A stretch of 64,000 nucleotides of DNA from contig OZ020589.1 in assembly GCA_963971535.1 (NCBI GenBank), forward strand, positions 57,621,511 to 57,685,510, written 5' to 3'. Shown here one piece after another: positions 41,750 to 51,765 of the stretch (its first letter is position 1; each line of letters opens with the position of its first letter). Under the pieces are notes generated by a model that saw nothing but the letters and a program-made list of their open reading frames with translations, made no database searches and was not told the DNA's origin. Source of the DNA: Notolepis coatsorum (Eukaryota > Chordata > Actinopteri > Aulopiformes > Paralepididae). A program made the translations under genes and the position numbers.

Positions 41750-43180
41750 TTAGTGGTTTAAAGGACGAGACTGACCACCAGTGCTGTCACTGGGCGGAGT
41801 CTGCCGCTGGTTGTGCTGCTGAGGACAATCCCTATTACAATGCCCGGGAGACAAACATCCTAAACATCTGTTCTCCCCTCTGCAGTGGGAAAGAGTGGAA
41901 TGGTCAGGAGAATTACAAACTCTGCACAACCGGCGCTGTGTGTCAGGCACCCGAGCTGTGGCGCTGGCTGGCACTTGAGTCTGCACTGTGACTAGGCGGT
42001 CTAACAAACCCACTAGACTCCTCATGTAGTCATGGTCACCTCCGGAACCATCTGTGGGTACTGGGGACGGTGCCGGAAACACTGATGCTGTTGCACTCAA
42101 TACTGGTGCGTCACTGACTAGAGGCACATGACACTGGGAACGGACCCTGCGCTCTACTGTACCTAACTCGAACGGTCCACCCGCAGCAGTTCGAGACTTC
42201 CTGTCCTGCATGTGCTCATCGAGTCTCTCCTGGATCTCGCAAGCAGACCATTGACTAGCAGACTTGAACTTAAAAACATTAGTGAGTGACTGATCGGGGC
42301 AGTGTTTGATAAACATCATGCTAACCTCGTGACTCGGGTCCTCAATACTACGGCCTTGCCTCCTCAAGCACTCATCAGCCACTTCCACTGTCCTATTTAG
42401 CCTGATCCAAAACTCCATAGCATCCTCGCCTGGCCTTGGTAGTGTACCATAAAAGTCCGCCAGGGGCATGCTTGAGTATGAGAGTTCACCAAAATGTTGT
42501 TTTAGTATGTCAAAAATCATGTGAGGGTTCCTTGTGTGGTCAATATACTTGTTATTACGCAACTATATCCTTACCACATCCCCTGCTTTACCCATGAGCT
42601 TAGATAGAATCTCCTGTGATTGCTCACTAACTGGAGTGGCTCGTTTCCTCATGTACGAGGTGATCAAATTCTCCCACTCATAAACAGTGAATTTGTCTGA
42701 ATTATCACCCCTGAATATAGGGGGCTCTCTGGCGTCTGAGTGCACGACTATTCTGTGTGGCACTGTCACCTCTGAGGGATGCTCAATAGACCTAATACTG
42801 TCTGTGCTCCTGCTAGACTGCAGCTTAGCTGTGATGGACTCACCAATCTTCTCTGCCAGCTGTGTGATGAGTGCACTTAACTCTGGCTGTTCACCCGTTA
42901 GCCGCTCATTAACTGGTGATAGGCTTGGCCCGGCACGGTCCACATACCTTAACTCTGGCTGTTCACCTGTTAGCCGCTCATTAACTGGTGGTAGACTCGG
43001 CCTGGCACGGTCCACATACCTTGTGGAGGTAAGCTGTGGAGTGTCAAATGTGGCTGGATCTGGTCCTGGTGCTTCTGTCTCTGAGAGCCGATTGTAAAAT
43101 CCCCCCCCCACACCCAATTCTATATCCACAACCACATCTGTATTCCCCCTCTCCCCTAAGTATGTCCCACCCTCTGCCAT
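41750..43180 (-). pseudogene. Gypsy-B gag with one in-frame stop
   Basis: An ATG at 43180 opens a frame interrupted once by TAG at 42563-42565, and the same frame continues to a TAA at 41750-41752 (475 sense codons). The N-terminal part holds a tandem 24-residue duplication (YVDRARPSLPPVNERLTGEQ and its near copy). A capsid-like helical region (HMIFDILKQHFGELS, EDAMEFWIRLNRTVEVADEC) follows. Two CCHC knuckles lie at the end: CRVCNSPDHSTLSHC and CLGCLSPGHCNRDC. Gag would assemble particles and bind RNA. Only the stop appears to prevent full-length expression. Confidence 0.88.
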
Positions 43181-43680
43181 GATCCTACTTTCACACAGGC
43201 TTAATAGAAAAAAAAAAAAATAACCTGTTACCCTAAATAGCCTACTGTAGAAAAAATAAAAAATGAATAGGAATGAAATAATTACATAAGAGATTGACCA
43301 ATCAGATCAATAACCCCCTATATATTATATATACAATCAATACCTAAATGCCTTCTGCACATTCACTGGCAACATCCTTTTACATATTTTTTTTTTCTTT
43401 TTTTTTCACAATTTCATTGTCCTTGTTCACAATTTAATTGTTCTTGTCCACAAGTTACAAAACAGTGGACTGTCCACCGAATTCCAGGGTCATTCACTGT
43501 CTACTGACATACCTTGTGCAGTCCATGGGGACACCTGTGTGAAGAGGCAGTCCACCTGTGTGAAGAGTTTATCACCGGCCACTAGAGGGCAGCGTCTCAC
43601 CAATGATGAGGGCAATTGTTGACTGTGGAACTGCAGCTTTCCTGGCGAACGATCCCGGCGGACGTTTTTTTTTTTTTTTT
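43181..43680 (-). other. Gypsy-B untranslated leader
   Basis: Lies between primer site and gag ATG. It has poly-A and poly-T runs near 43210, 43388 and 43667 and no frame of note. Confidence 0.7.
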
Positions 43681-43698
43681 ATCCGGGTCACGGCACCA
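43681..43698 (-). other. Gypsy-B primer-binding site (tRNA-His type)
   Basis: On the minus strand TGGTGCCGTGACCCGGAT begins one base after the LTR end. It matches the complement of the vertebrate tRNA-His 3' end (TGGTGCCGTGACTCGGAT, from general knowledge) with one mismatch. Confidence 0.8.
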
Positions 43699-43699
43699 C

Positions 43700-44493
43700 T
43701 GTAACGGATGTTCTGTGTGTAGGTCTGGCTAACACACGTGGTCCCGGCGTTGTGTTCTGGGTGTGATGTGAAGTAACGAGTCAGCAAACAATGGACAACA
43801 GTTCAGTCATTTATTTCGGGTGCTCTTCAATGGAGAGCCACCTGTATCAAAAGAGTGGTTGAAATACCACAAGAGAACCGCGTCACATTTATACTTCCAG
43901 TCAAGTCTCCCACGTTGGATGTTGTTGCAAACTTAAATCAAATTACACAATAGATCGACATCTTAAAGCACACATACCTGTATCAAAAGAGTGGTTGAAA
44001 TACCACAAGAGAACCGCGTCACATTTATACTTCCAGTCAAGTCTGTTGACAGAGAACAATAAATTGACTATGTTACCACGGTGAAATACACCGGCTAAAA
44101 CATCCAATTGTGCATATAACCTAACCACACCATTCATCACAACACTATCGAGTTATTATCATTTGTTAACATTCAATTATTATTCAGAATATATACAACA
44201 TCGTAAAGCATAAAGTGCTGCGCGCTACAATAGTCAGACGTACCTCCCACGTTGGATGTTGTTGCAAACTAACCTCAACCGGAAAAGGCTGCCTCTAACA
44301 CTGCGCTAATAATTGACCCGGAAGGCAAAGCTCTTGAACGTGAACTTTCTCAAGTGACGTTCAAATAAAAGTGTCTTTGGTATAAAGAAATAATAAACAA
44401 TTGTAAACATTAAACATTTGTAAACATAGGATTTTGGTGACATTTCAATCCTTAATAATAATAATAAACAATGTTCATTTGACACTTGTTACA
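43700..44493 (-). repeat. 5' LTR of Gypsy-B
   Basis: TGTAACGGATG...TTGTTACA. 794 bp. It is longer than the 3' LTR because of a block repeated internally: the segment starting CCTGTATCAAAAGAGTGG occurs near 43850 and again near 43977. Confidence 0.93.
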
Positions 44494-46654
44494 TAGGCAG
44501 GTCAAATAAGAACACATTCATATTTACAATGAATGCCTGGTGAGAGGACGAAAGGGCAACAGGGAAAAGGGGACATAAATAAACAAAATAAACCAAAAAA
44601 AACAATGCAGATAATACTATTGGACACAGAGGTAAGGGAAATAATTAAAACACACACCAAACAAACAACCAAATACAATTATATAAATTATATTATTCAT
44701 TCTAATCTTATCTATACTGTTTTTGTGGAACCTAACCCTAAACACCCTTCTTTATCCTTGATGTTGTACAGATCTCAGCAATCATTTCCACTGATAACCC
44801 CATTATCAAATAGCCTGTCCAGATAAGATCTGATGAATGCCGCTGTCAGTGATTACAACAGAATTGATTGCTGTAGCATAGGGATGTCAAAGTAGGATAT
44901 GACAGTACGGGAGCTCTTTGTCCTACCTCTGCTTTATGTAGCTTACATACAGATCAGGATTATCACGTCATGAAGGGTAAAGCACTGCACAAAGGGTATT
45001 ATGCTAGAACATGGGTAATTTTATGGAATAATGGAACAAGACTCAAAGAGCTTTTTCAAGATGCCACAAGCTAAATATACCATGTCAAATGCTGTGGCAA
45101 TGTAGAAAGTGCTATTATTAATATACACATGGTATTCAATATCAGTCTGCCAGTATATTTACCTTTCATCTGTCCAAGGACTTCTCAAACTAAATTATTA
45201 TTCCTTTTTTTCTTCTTTCTTGATACCATAGAAATAATATATGTATAGAACGGACATTCACACACACATTTACGTGACTGACTGAGTATGAGGCTCATCA
45301 AGGTGAAGAGCTTTTTCAGCAAATGTTCCTCGCAATAAAGCAAAATATGCCATTCAGAAAATGGAAGGTGTGTAAATGGTGCTACTTACCATTATACTTG
45401 TGCTATTCAATATCAGTCCGCCAGTATGTGAAGAGTTTGTTTGCAAAAATAGTTATCTACTTTTGTATTTATTATCCTTTTATTATAAATTAGTGTAGCA
45501 GCTGCCCCTGTGGCTTTTTACAGGGCTCTCTGACAGAGATAAATTATATAAACAGCATACTGGTTTATTGAAGAGGTGGCGAGATGGTACAAGCCAGAGC
45601 AGATGGAACATTGTCATGACAGTGTGTGTGAGGATGGCCGATTTAACCTGATTACCTCAATAATAACAAACTGAGGTCTGGGATAACACCTTGAACCCCC
45701 CGCACCATCCAGAACCCATCCACCAACAACGAAAGGTTACAACTATATATCCCTAACCACACCCCACCAATTTCTCATTATTCTATACTGTATTTATGCT
45801 TGATGGCAACACATGTATGTATTACCAAAACCTCCATTTGATTAGCCATCTTTCATGGGCTTTGTGCACTGGGTATTTTGCACACTGGACATGACCATTT
45901 TGACCAAAGGGGTGCCTTGACCTCTCTAGTCCCATGTTGTTTTGGGCCAAGACCATGCAGGTTCTTGTACACAGTGCAAAGATGTTACCCCCCCCCCCCC
46001 CCACCCAAAAAAGTATATATATTAGAGCTATATATATATATATATATATATATATTAGGGATGTCAATCGATTACAATATTTAATTGAAAAAAATCACAC
46101 GATTATCCATATATTTAACTGTGATTCATTATATTGCATATGAATCACACATTTTAAATGTACTTTATATGGATATTCTTCAAGTGTTTAATACACGTAT
46201 CCACATGGGAATAGACAGATATGCCTGCATTATGCATATTCATTAAATGTATGTTCATTAAATAAATAACCAAAATGACAAATATTGTAAGGAAAAACAA
46301 AGGTACTGCATTTAGATTAAAATAAATTGATGCAATTAACCATATAATGGAAAAGCCCAATAGGCAACAACAGATGGCCATATTGACCTGCTAAATGTAA
46401 CACTCAGTAAAGGTTCACTAAAATATCCCCTGTTTTTTAAGCATTAAAATAAAAACCAAATGATGGACTTCAATGCATTGCAACAACATGGATACAATGT
46501 ACAACAGGTACATTGGTAAACAAAACGTTCCATTATTCAAAGATAATTCCCTGGATCCCTTGCACTTCTAAAGCAAATCACACAATGTAATGTAATGTAC
46601 AATGTAACACAATGTAATAGGGAAAAATACATATTTTTTTATATTTTTTTTATT
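44494..46654. other. Unassigned intergenic sequence
   Basis: No gene recognised. It contains a poly-C run near 45968-45983 and a (TA)n run near 46030-46055. A stretch near 45840-45960 reads well on the minus strand (CMVLAQNNMGLERSRHPFGQ) but matches nothing I recognise. Confidence 0.5.
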
Positions 46655-46742
46655 TTTAGGCAATACATTATGTAGAAATTATGCAGAAATGGCCATATAT
46701 ATATATGCCAATTTCTGCATAATGTGTTGCCTAAAAAGTCGA
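46655..46742. repeat. Hairpin with about 35-bp arms
   Basis: TTTTTAGGCAATACATTATG near the left end and its near-perfect inverse CATAATGTGTTGCCTAAAAA at the right. TATATA forms the loop. The left arm has an 11-bp insertion (TAGAAATTATG). Confidence 0.85.
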
Positions 46743-46792
46743 TTGAAATTTCAAATTGATAAAGTGGAGACTTGGATCCAATTAGCTCTATT

Positions 46793-46951
46793 ATACAGTG
46801 GCTCAGGAGGCAGAGCAGTTGTCTGCTAAGCAGAAGGTTCCCAGTTTGATTCCTGCTCGTACTGGCAGCGTGTGAGTGAATGGGTGAATGTGAGGCATAT
46901 GTTGTAACCTGCTTTGGATAAAGCGCTATATAAATGCAATCCGTTTACCAT
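46793..46951 (+). mobile_element. tRNA-derived SINE, internally deleted
   Basis: Head CAGTGGCTCAGGAGGCAGAG, degraded B box AGTTTGATTCC (46843-46853), tail GCTTTGGATAAAGCGCTATA. It lacks the central GTGTCCTTGAGC part found in the copy at 25893. Confidence 0.85.
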
Positions 46952-47257
46952 AAAGTATTTATGTGTGATGATGTCCTGAAAATAGCCCTTCCAATGTGTT
47001 GACAACTAATTATTTTACTTGAAAATGACCTCTAGGATAATACCAGCCTTGTGAAACTAGAGACTTATGCTATTCAGAGAATGCATGGCTTGCCTCGGTA
47101 CATTAACAATAAGTGAGATTTTTCTTCAGCCATTTTCAGAAAAGAACGCTCACCATCCAATCAGTGAAATGGCCTATTCTTGCAGGAATCTGCAGATATG
47201 AAAAGATAGATCAGAAAAACATATATAAAAAGATGAACATGGTGAGCTGCAATGTAG
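46952..47257. other. Short unassigned sequence
   Basis: No gene or element terminus seen before the hAT-3 target duplication (47258-47265). Confidence 0.5.
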
Positions 47258-47265
47258 GTCTAGAT

Positions 47266-47929
47266 CAGGGGTTCCCAACGTTTTCAGGCCGCGACCCCCG
47301 TAATAACGGTGTCAGAGAGCCGCGACCCCCACTATTATAGGAGGTAAAAAAAAAAAATGTATTACATTTTTTATTTTATTTTTTTTATAAATGGACATTT
47401 TAAACAGGGCCGGACTGGGGGAATCAGTCAGGCCAGGAAATATAGTGCGAAATATAGCCCCAGTCAGGCCACTTTTTAAGCGGGGGGTCTGGGGATCCCC
47501 CACCAGGATTTATTTTTCTTACAAAGACTTAATTTTCTGCATTCTGGTGTAGTTTTTTTTTTTATTTGTACCCTTTAAATGCCAGTGTTTGTGATGGGAT
47601 CACAAATTATTGTTAAAAAACAGGCTAGCAGATTAGCAACAACACTGATTTTGATGAATTTTAATTTTTTTTTGTAATGTCAGATTGAAAAAAATACTCA
47701 CTCTTACCATAAGGGACTAAATTGTCCTCTTCAAAAACGCCATAAAAATATGACTATATATATGTTGAAATACCACATAAATCTTTTATTCAACTTCAGC
47801 CCTGATCATAACACCACATATTCATTTTATAATTCTAACCCTTTAAATGCCAGTGTGTGTGATGGCATATATTTGCAATATATCAAATGCAAAGTAGATA
47901 TATAGACTTTGCATAATAATAGGATACCG
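47266..47929. other. Left part of hAT-3
   Basis: AT-rich. A second hAT-like start (CAGGGCCGGACTGGGGG) occurs near 47406 and may mark another small element, but no matching end was found. Confidence 0.5.
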
Positions 47930-48852
47930 TTTGGCCTCCGCCCATATTACGACTGCACCCCTGGTTGTGAGAGATAGCTGCCTCTCCAGGTGAGTGATGG
48001 TTTTGATATGCGAGCGCCAGTTGTGTTGTTATGAGGGCAATAGCTACACGATTTACGAAAGCCGGCCCCAGGCTGGTACCCTTTTTTCGGCCTCTTAAAC
48101 GGTAGGGAGAGGTTTCTGGTTTGACGCCCACGCTATATGAGCTCCTCTTCGGGAACTTTATTTGCTTGGGACGGTGACCAAATCTGCGGTTCAAACCCCC
48201 GGATCTTTGGACGAACGGATTTCTCTCTGTCACCGTGCATGGCCCCATCTTTCAAGATGAAAGTTACCCAGCGAGAGGGAGGTGGGTTTTGGTGTTTCGT
48301 TATCGGAATTTCTCCACGCCCAAGTCGGCTGCAGCCCATGGGGAATTGTGCCGGCACCGCTGTATCTGTTAATCACTGTTCTGAAAACTGTGTTAACTTC
48401 TTTTTCTCTTCTCTCTTAGGATGAGGAGGGGGACAGACGGCGGCTGTCTGAAGTGTTGGCCTATATTGTGTTCTCTCGTTGTGCAGTTCGGTGATAGCTG
48501 CTTAGCTTGCGTTCTAGCTGGGTGAGCTACCTGTTAGCCAGTTAGCTGTTAGCTGCGGCGCTAGCTCTGTATGCTCGCTAGGCTAGGAACGTTAGCTTGA
48601 TGCTACCAGTTTGCCTGGAGTTGGCTGTTAGCTTAGGCTACACCGTTGAACATTAGCCGTGAGAATAGCAGACCATAACACTCTGACTACGACGTCATCT
48701 TTGACAGAGGATGTAGTCGACCCTGCACTATGATCGGCTGTAGCAGGGGGGCGTTTCGCCGGAGCCTCGCTCTGGCCTTAAAGAGCTTCTTTGCCCCGCC
48801 AGAGAGGGCCTTCGTCAACGTAAGGAGACCAGCCTGTTGTGGTCCTCTCAGC
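47930..48852 (+). mobile_element. DIRS-D: DIRS-like leader fragment
   Basis: Inverted relative of 55390-56030. Shared parts include the region around CATGGCCCCATCTTTCAAG, the block of GCTAGC/GTTAGC motifs (48510-48640) and ACGACGTCATCTTTGACAGA (48689-48708). A pyrimidine tract ending CTCTTCTCTCTTAG (48406-48419) before GATGAGG resembles a 3' splice site. No long frame is present. Confidence 0.65.
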
Positions 48853-49043
48853 CAGTGGTGTCGCGTGGGTAAAATAACAGGGGAAGCAAAAAAAAAATTA
48901 TAAAAAAAAAAATTATTAAATATTTGTATTAATATTTTTTTTTATTTTTTTTTAAGTCAAGCAGTCACCATGTACACTACAGTATGGCTCGGCGGCCAGT
49001 CAAACTTTCTTTTTATTTATTTAACAGATTGCAGAATGGGTAC
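48853..49043 (+). mobile_element. hAT-2-like fragment
   Basis: Matches 35905-36105 from the terminus CAGTGGTGTCGCG to CAGATTGCAGAATGGGTAC. It is then cut by the LTR starting at 49044. Confidence 0.9.
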
Positions 49044-50240
49044 TGTTGTGAAGGGCCAGATTAAACTGAGAATCTACCTTTATTGTTTGATATACTTTGT
49101 ATATTATTTATATATATACACGGAATATCCCTTTACCTGCGTTCAAACCATAGAAATATTCACTTTCCTTATGAATAATGCCCCCCTGACGGCGGCGCCA
49201 GGCAGTCTCGCACTCAGACAGGTGCAATGGGCGAGTTTGGGGCATGTCAGAACATGCCCGGAGACAGTGTATTGATACCAGACAAAGACTGCGGTTTGGA
49301 ACTAGATAATCACTTAAGTATAAATACAGCGCAAGGTGCGTACAGCAGTAGTTCAGTTCAGTACCTTACCCCACCTTACCCCGAGCACCTGCTTGTTCGT
49401 CTAAACAAGCAGTGTGACAAGTTTGGTAACAGTGAAGTGAGCAGCAGTGCGTCTAACAGAGCGTTGAGAACATGTGCGAATAGAATAGTAAAGTGTCAGA
49501 GTTTAATGCAGTAACTCTCAAGTTCGACCTAATTTAATGTGAAGTATAGTGCACAGGAGAACCAGCGGCGGCAATTGCAGAACCATTACTGGTTGGATTA
49601 TATTGATTTGGAACGTGTTACCCGGAGAAGAGCCTCATTGATTTCCACTATCGTTTGGGATTCAACCTCGTGAGGATTACACTCGGGCTGGCCTCATGGA
49701 CAGAGGCTGGCTAGCTGTCATCATTGCTATCGAGCATTTGGATTACAGTTATTGCTTTTGCTGCTGATCGATTGGATTTACAAGGACTGGCTTCTGCACG
49801 TGAACCCCCTTTATTCTTCATTGAATCAGACTGAGTATCCGAACATTCCTCTATCCTCTAGAACTTACAACTCTGAGAGGAACCCAGTGTCTCCAGGCGG
49901 TACCAGCGTTGCCTTCTATAATTGCTATTAGACACCAGGTGGCGTCAGCTTAGACCCATCGTAGGATTCCTGCTATTCCCAGTGACTCATGCTACTGACT
50001 GACTTTACGTATATTCTTCGCCATACAAGCGCGACCCTAATTCTCATTCTGTAACCTAACGTTGCCTAATAATTATAAATTACCCTCAAATACTATTTCT
50101 TTGTCAATGCCGTGTTCTTGTGGGTGTTCACCATCTATATTTGATGTACTGTCTGGCCAGTAATTAAAGTACATAACTAGCAGTGGTTTAATCTATCACA
50201 ATCTTTAATACAGTCAGGGTTTTGTAACCCCTCAGTTACA
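49044..50240 (+). repeat. 5' LTR of element D
   Basis: TGTTGTGAAGGGCC ... CTCAGTTACA, with TGT...ACA termini directly followed by a primer site. 1197 bp. The upstream side joins a hAT-2 fragment. AAGTATAAATACAGC near 49317-49331 may be the TATA box. Confidence 0.8.
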
Positions 50241-50242
50241 AT

Positions 50243-50259
50243 TGGTCCTTCGAGCCGGA
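50243..50259 (+). other. Primer-binding site (tRNA-Tyr type)
   Basis: TGGTCCTTCGAGCCGGA, two bases after the LTR end, is the complement of the CCA-tailed 3' end of vertebrate tRNA-Tyr (from general knowledge). Confidence 0.8.
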
Positions 50260-50298
50260 TGGTATCAGTGTAATATTTAATATAATATTAATATTGAC

Positions 50299-51765
50299 AT
50301 GGCCAGCGGTGAACACTCTCCAAGCGGCTCCCCCAAGCTAGAACGCCCGCAGCGCAAACGTCAGCTACCTCCATATCTGGAGGAATTCGCTTTCGTTCTA
50401 CCCCCTAGCTTATCTAAACAGACGTTAAATACGGATACATCGGATAGTTTAAGCATGTCCAATCCTATCGACTTGGCGACCCTGCCAGTAGAGACCCCAG
50501 TGGGTTCAAACGAAACTGACTTAGCTCACGAGGGGGACCAAGTGGGACATGACGTGACTATACCTCCAGACAGCGTCACCGGGATAGACCCCGGAGCGCT
50601 CCAGGATAAAGAAAGCGCTCCAGGGATAGACCCCGGCGCCCAACCAACCCAAGAGCGCGTACCCGAGACAGACCTCGGCGCGCAACCAAGAGAAGAGTAC
50701 CGCGCTCAGGGGATAGACCTCGGAGCGCGCCAGGAGAACAGGTCTCCACCAAGCCCTGTCTGCGCCCGATCACCTCCGTCAGTGTCATCCCCCAGCGAGG
50801 CGGACCAGAGACTGGCGCAAGCCTTGATCGCCACGCTGACAGCTTCAACCGAAAGAGACCGACTCCAGGGTGAGCGCGACCGTCTCCAAGCACAGACGCT
50901 TAGTGAGCGCGAACACTCTGCAGCGGAACGAGAGCGACTCCACGCGCAACTCCAAGCACAAGCCCTTAGTGAGCGCGAACACTCTGCAGTGGAACGAGAA
51001 CGCATCCGACTAGAAGAGAGTCGCCTCCAGGCTGACGCAGCGATGACCATCAGACTGGAAGAGAGGCGCCTCCAGGCTGAAGAAACCATTCAGCGAGACC
51101 GTACCAACGCGCAACGCGATGCACAGCGCGACGCCGCCAATGCACAGCGCGAGGCGGAACGAGACCGCGCCAATGCACAGCGCGACGCCGCCAATGCACA
51201 GCGCGAAGCGGAGCGGGACCGCCTGCAGGCGCAGATGATAGAACAATTGATCCAGAGGGCTACCCCCCACTCCTCCACGCGGAGCTCCCGGAGATCATCA
51301 CGACACGGGTCGAGGGCACCTTCCCCTCCCCGACACATCTACACGGGACCCAGCCAGCAGGAAGAACCTGCCTACGTCGCCGAGCCCCCTCCGCAACCAG
51401 TCTACACGGGACCCAGCCAGCAGGAAGAACCTGCCTACGTTGCCGAGCCCCCTCCCCGACCGGTCTATACGGGACCCAGCCAACGGGAAGATCCCGCCTA
51501 CGTCGCCGAGAAACTAACTAGAAGACTCCAGGACCTAGCGGAGAAAGAGGAGGGATATCAAGCCCACCAGCACGAACCCATCTTGGACCAGGAGGCCCAG
51601 TACAGCCCCGACCCCAGCCCCGAGCCACTGCGTTACGAACCCCCGACCCAAACCAAGGTTGAGTTTAATACACAGTCAGTGTACCAAAGGGACTGGACCC
51701 CCTGGAACGGGGGCCCGGAGAAGTCCATGATGCCAGCATCAAGACCCCACCAGGTGGGCACTTAG
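50299..51765 (+). CDS. Gag-like ORF of element D, rich in charged coiled-coil repeats
   Basis: 488 codons from an ATG 40 bases after the primer site. The N-terminus has PQRKRQLPPYLEEF, a pattern common at the start of fish retroelement gag proteins. Degenerate repeats of the type PGIDPGAQP follow (residues 90-150), then a long coiled coil (about 170-330) made of SEREHSA / ERERLHAQLQ and QRDAANAQREAERDR repeats. A Ser/Arg segment (SSTRSSRRSSRHGSR) comes next, then three copies of a 21-residue repeat (YTGPSQQEEPAYVAEPPP, about 348-405). The last about 27 residues (from residue 461) are DIRS-E sequence read in antisense, so the natural C-terminus is lost. The coiled coil may drive multimerisation. 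That is inference, and no zinc knuckle is seen. Confidence 0.65.
   Translation: MASGEHSPSGSPKLERPQRKRQLPPYLEEFAFVLPPSLSKQTLNTDTSDSLSMSNPIDLATLPVETPVGSNETDLAHEGDQVGHDVTIPPDSVTGIDPGALQDKESAPGIDPGAQPTQERVPETDLGAQPREEYRAQGIDLGARQENRSPPSPVCARSPPSVSSPSEADQRLAQALIATLTASTERDRLQGERDRLQAQTLSEREHSAAERERLHAQLQAQALSEREHSAVERERIRLEESRLQADAAMTIRLEERRLQAEETIQRDRTNAQRDAQRDAANAQREAERDRANAQRDAANAQREAERDRLQAQMIEQLIQRATPHSSTRSSRRSSRHGSRAPSPPRHIYTGPSQQEEPAYVAEPPPQPVYTGPSQQEEPAYVAEPPPRPVYTGPSQREDPAYVAEKLTRRLQDLAEKEEGYQAHQHEPILDQEAQYSPDPSPEPLRYEPPTQTKVEFNTQSVYQRDWTPWNGGPEKSMMPASRPHQVGT

Larger units (their letters stand above)
33647..44493 (-). mobile_element. Gypsy-B: nearly complete Ty3/Gypsy retrotransposon
   Basis: Read on the minus strand: 5' LTR 43700-44493, primer site 43681-43698, gag 43180-41750, protease 41726-41214, pol 40998 to an original stop at 35851-35853, 3' UTR, polypurine tract 34228-34241, 3' LTR 33647-34227. 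Flanking TGGG (33643-33646) and TAGG (44494-44497) may be a 4-bp target duplication with one change. A Rex1 LINE (34605-35797) and hAT-2 (35905-37102) have inserted in its 3' part. Gag and pol carry very few disabling changes, so it is among the younger elements here. Confidence 0.92.
49044..51679 (+). mobile_element. LTR element D: 5' LTR plus gag-like ORF, truncated
   Basis: LTR 49044-50240, primer site 50243-50259, leader, gag-like frame from 50299. It is cut at about 51680 by DIRS-E. No protease, RT or 3' LTR remains in the window, so the family (Gypsy or BEL/Pao) cannot be decided here. Confidence 0.8.

Noticed and set aside
45822..46084. Frames around the poly-C and TA runs
   Set aside because: Composed of simple-sequence translation. 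The remaining part matches nothing recognisable.
51010..51338. Minus-strand Ala/Cys/Ser repeat frames
   Set aside because: Antisense of the coiled-coil repeats in the 488-codon frame.
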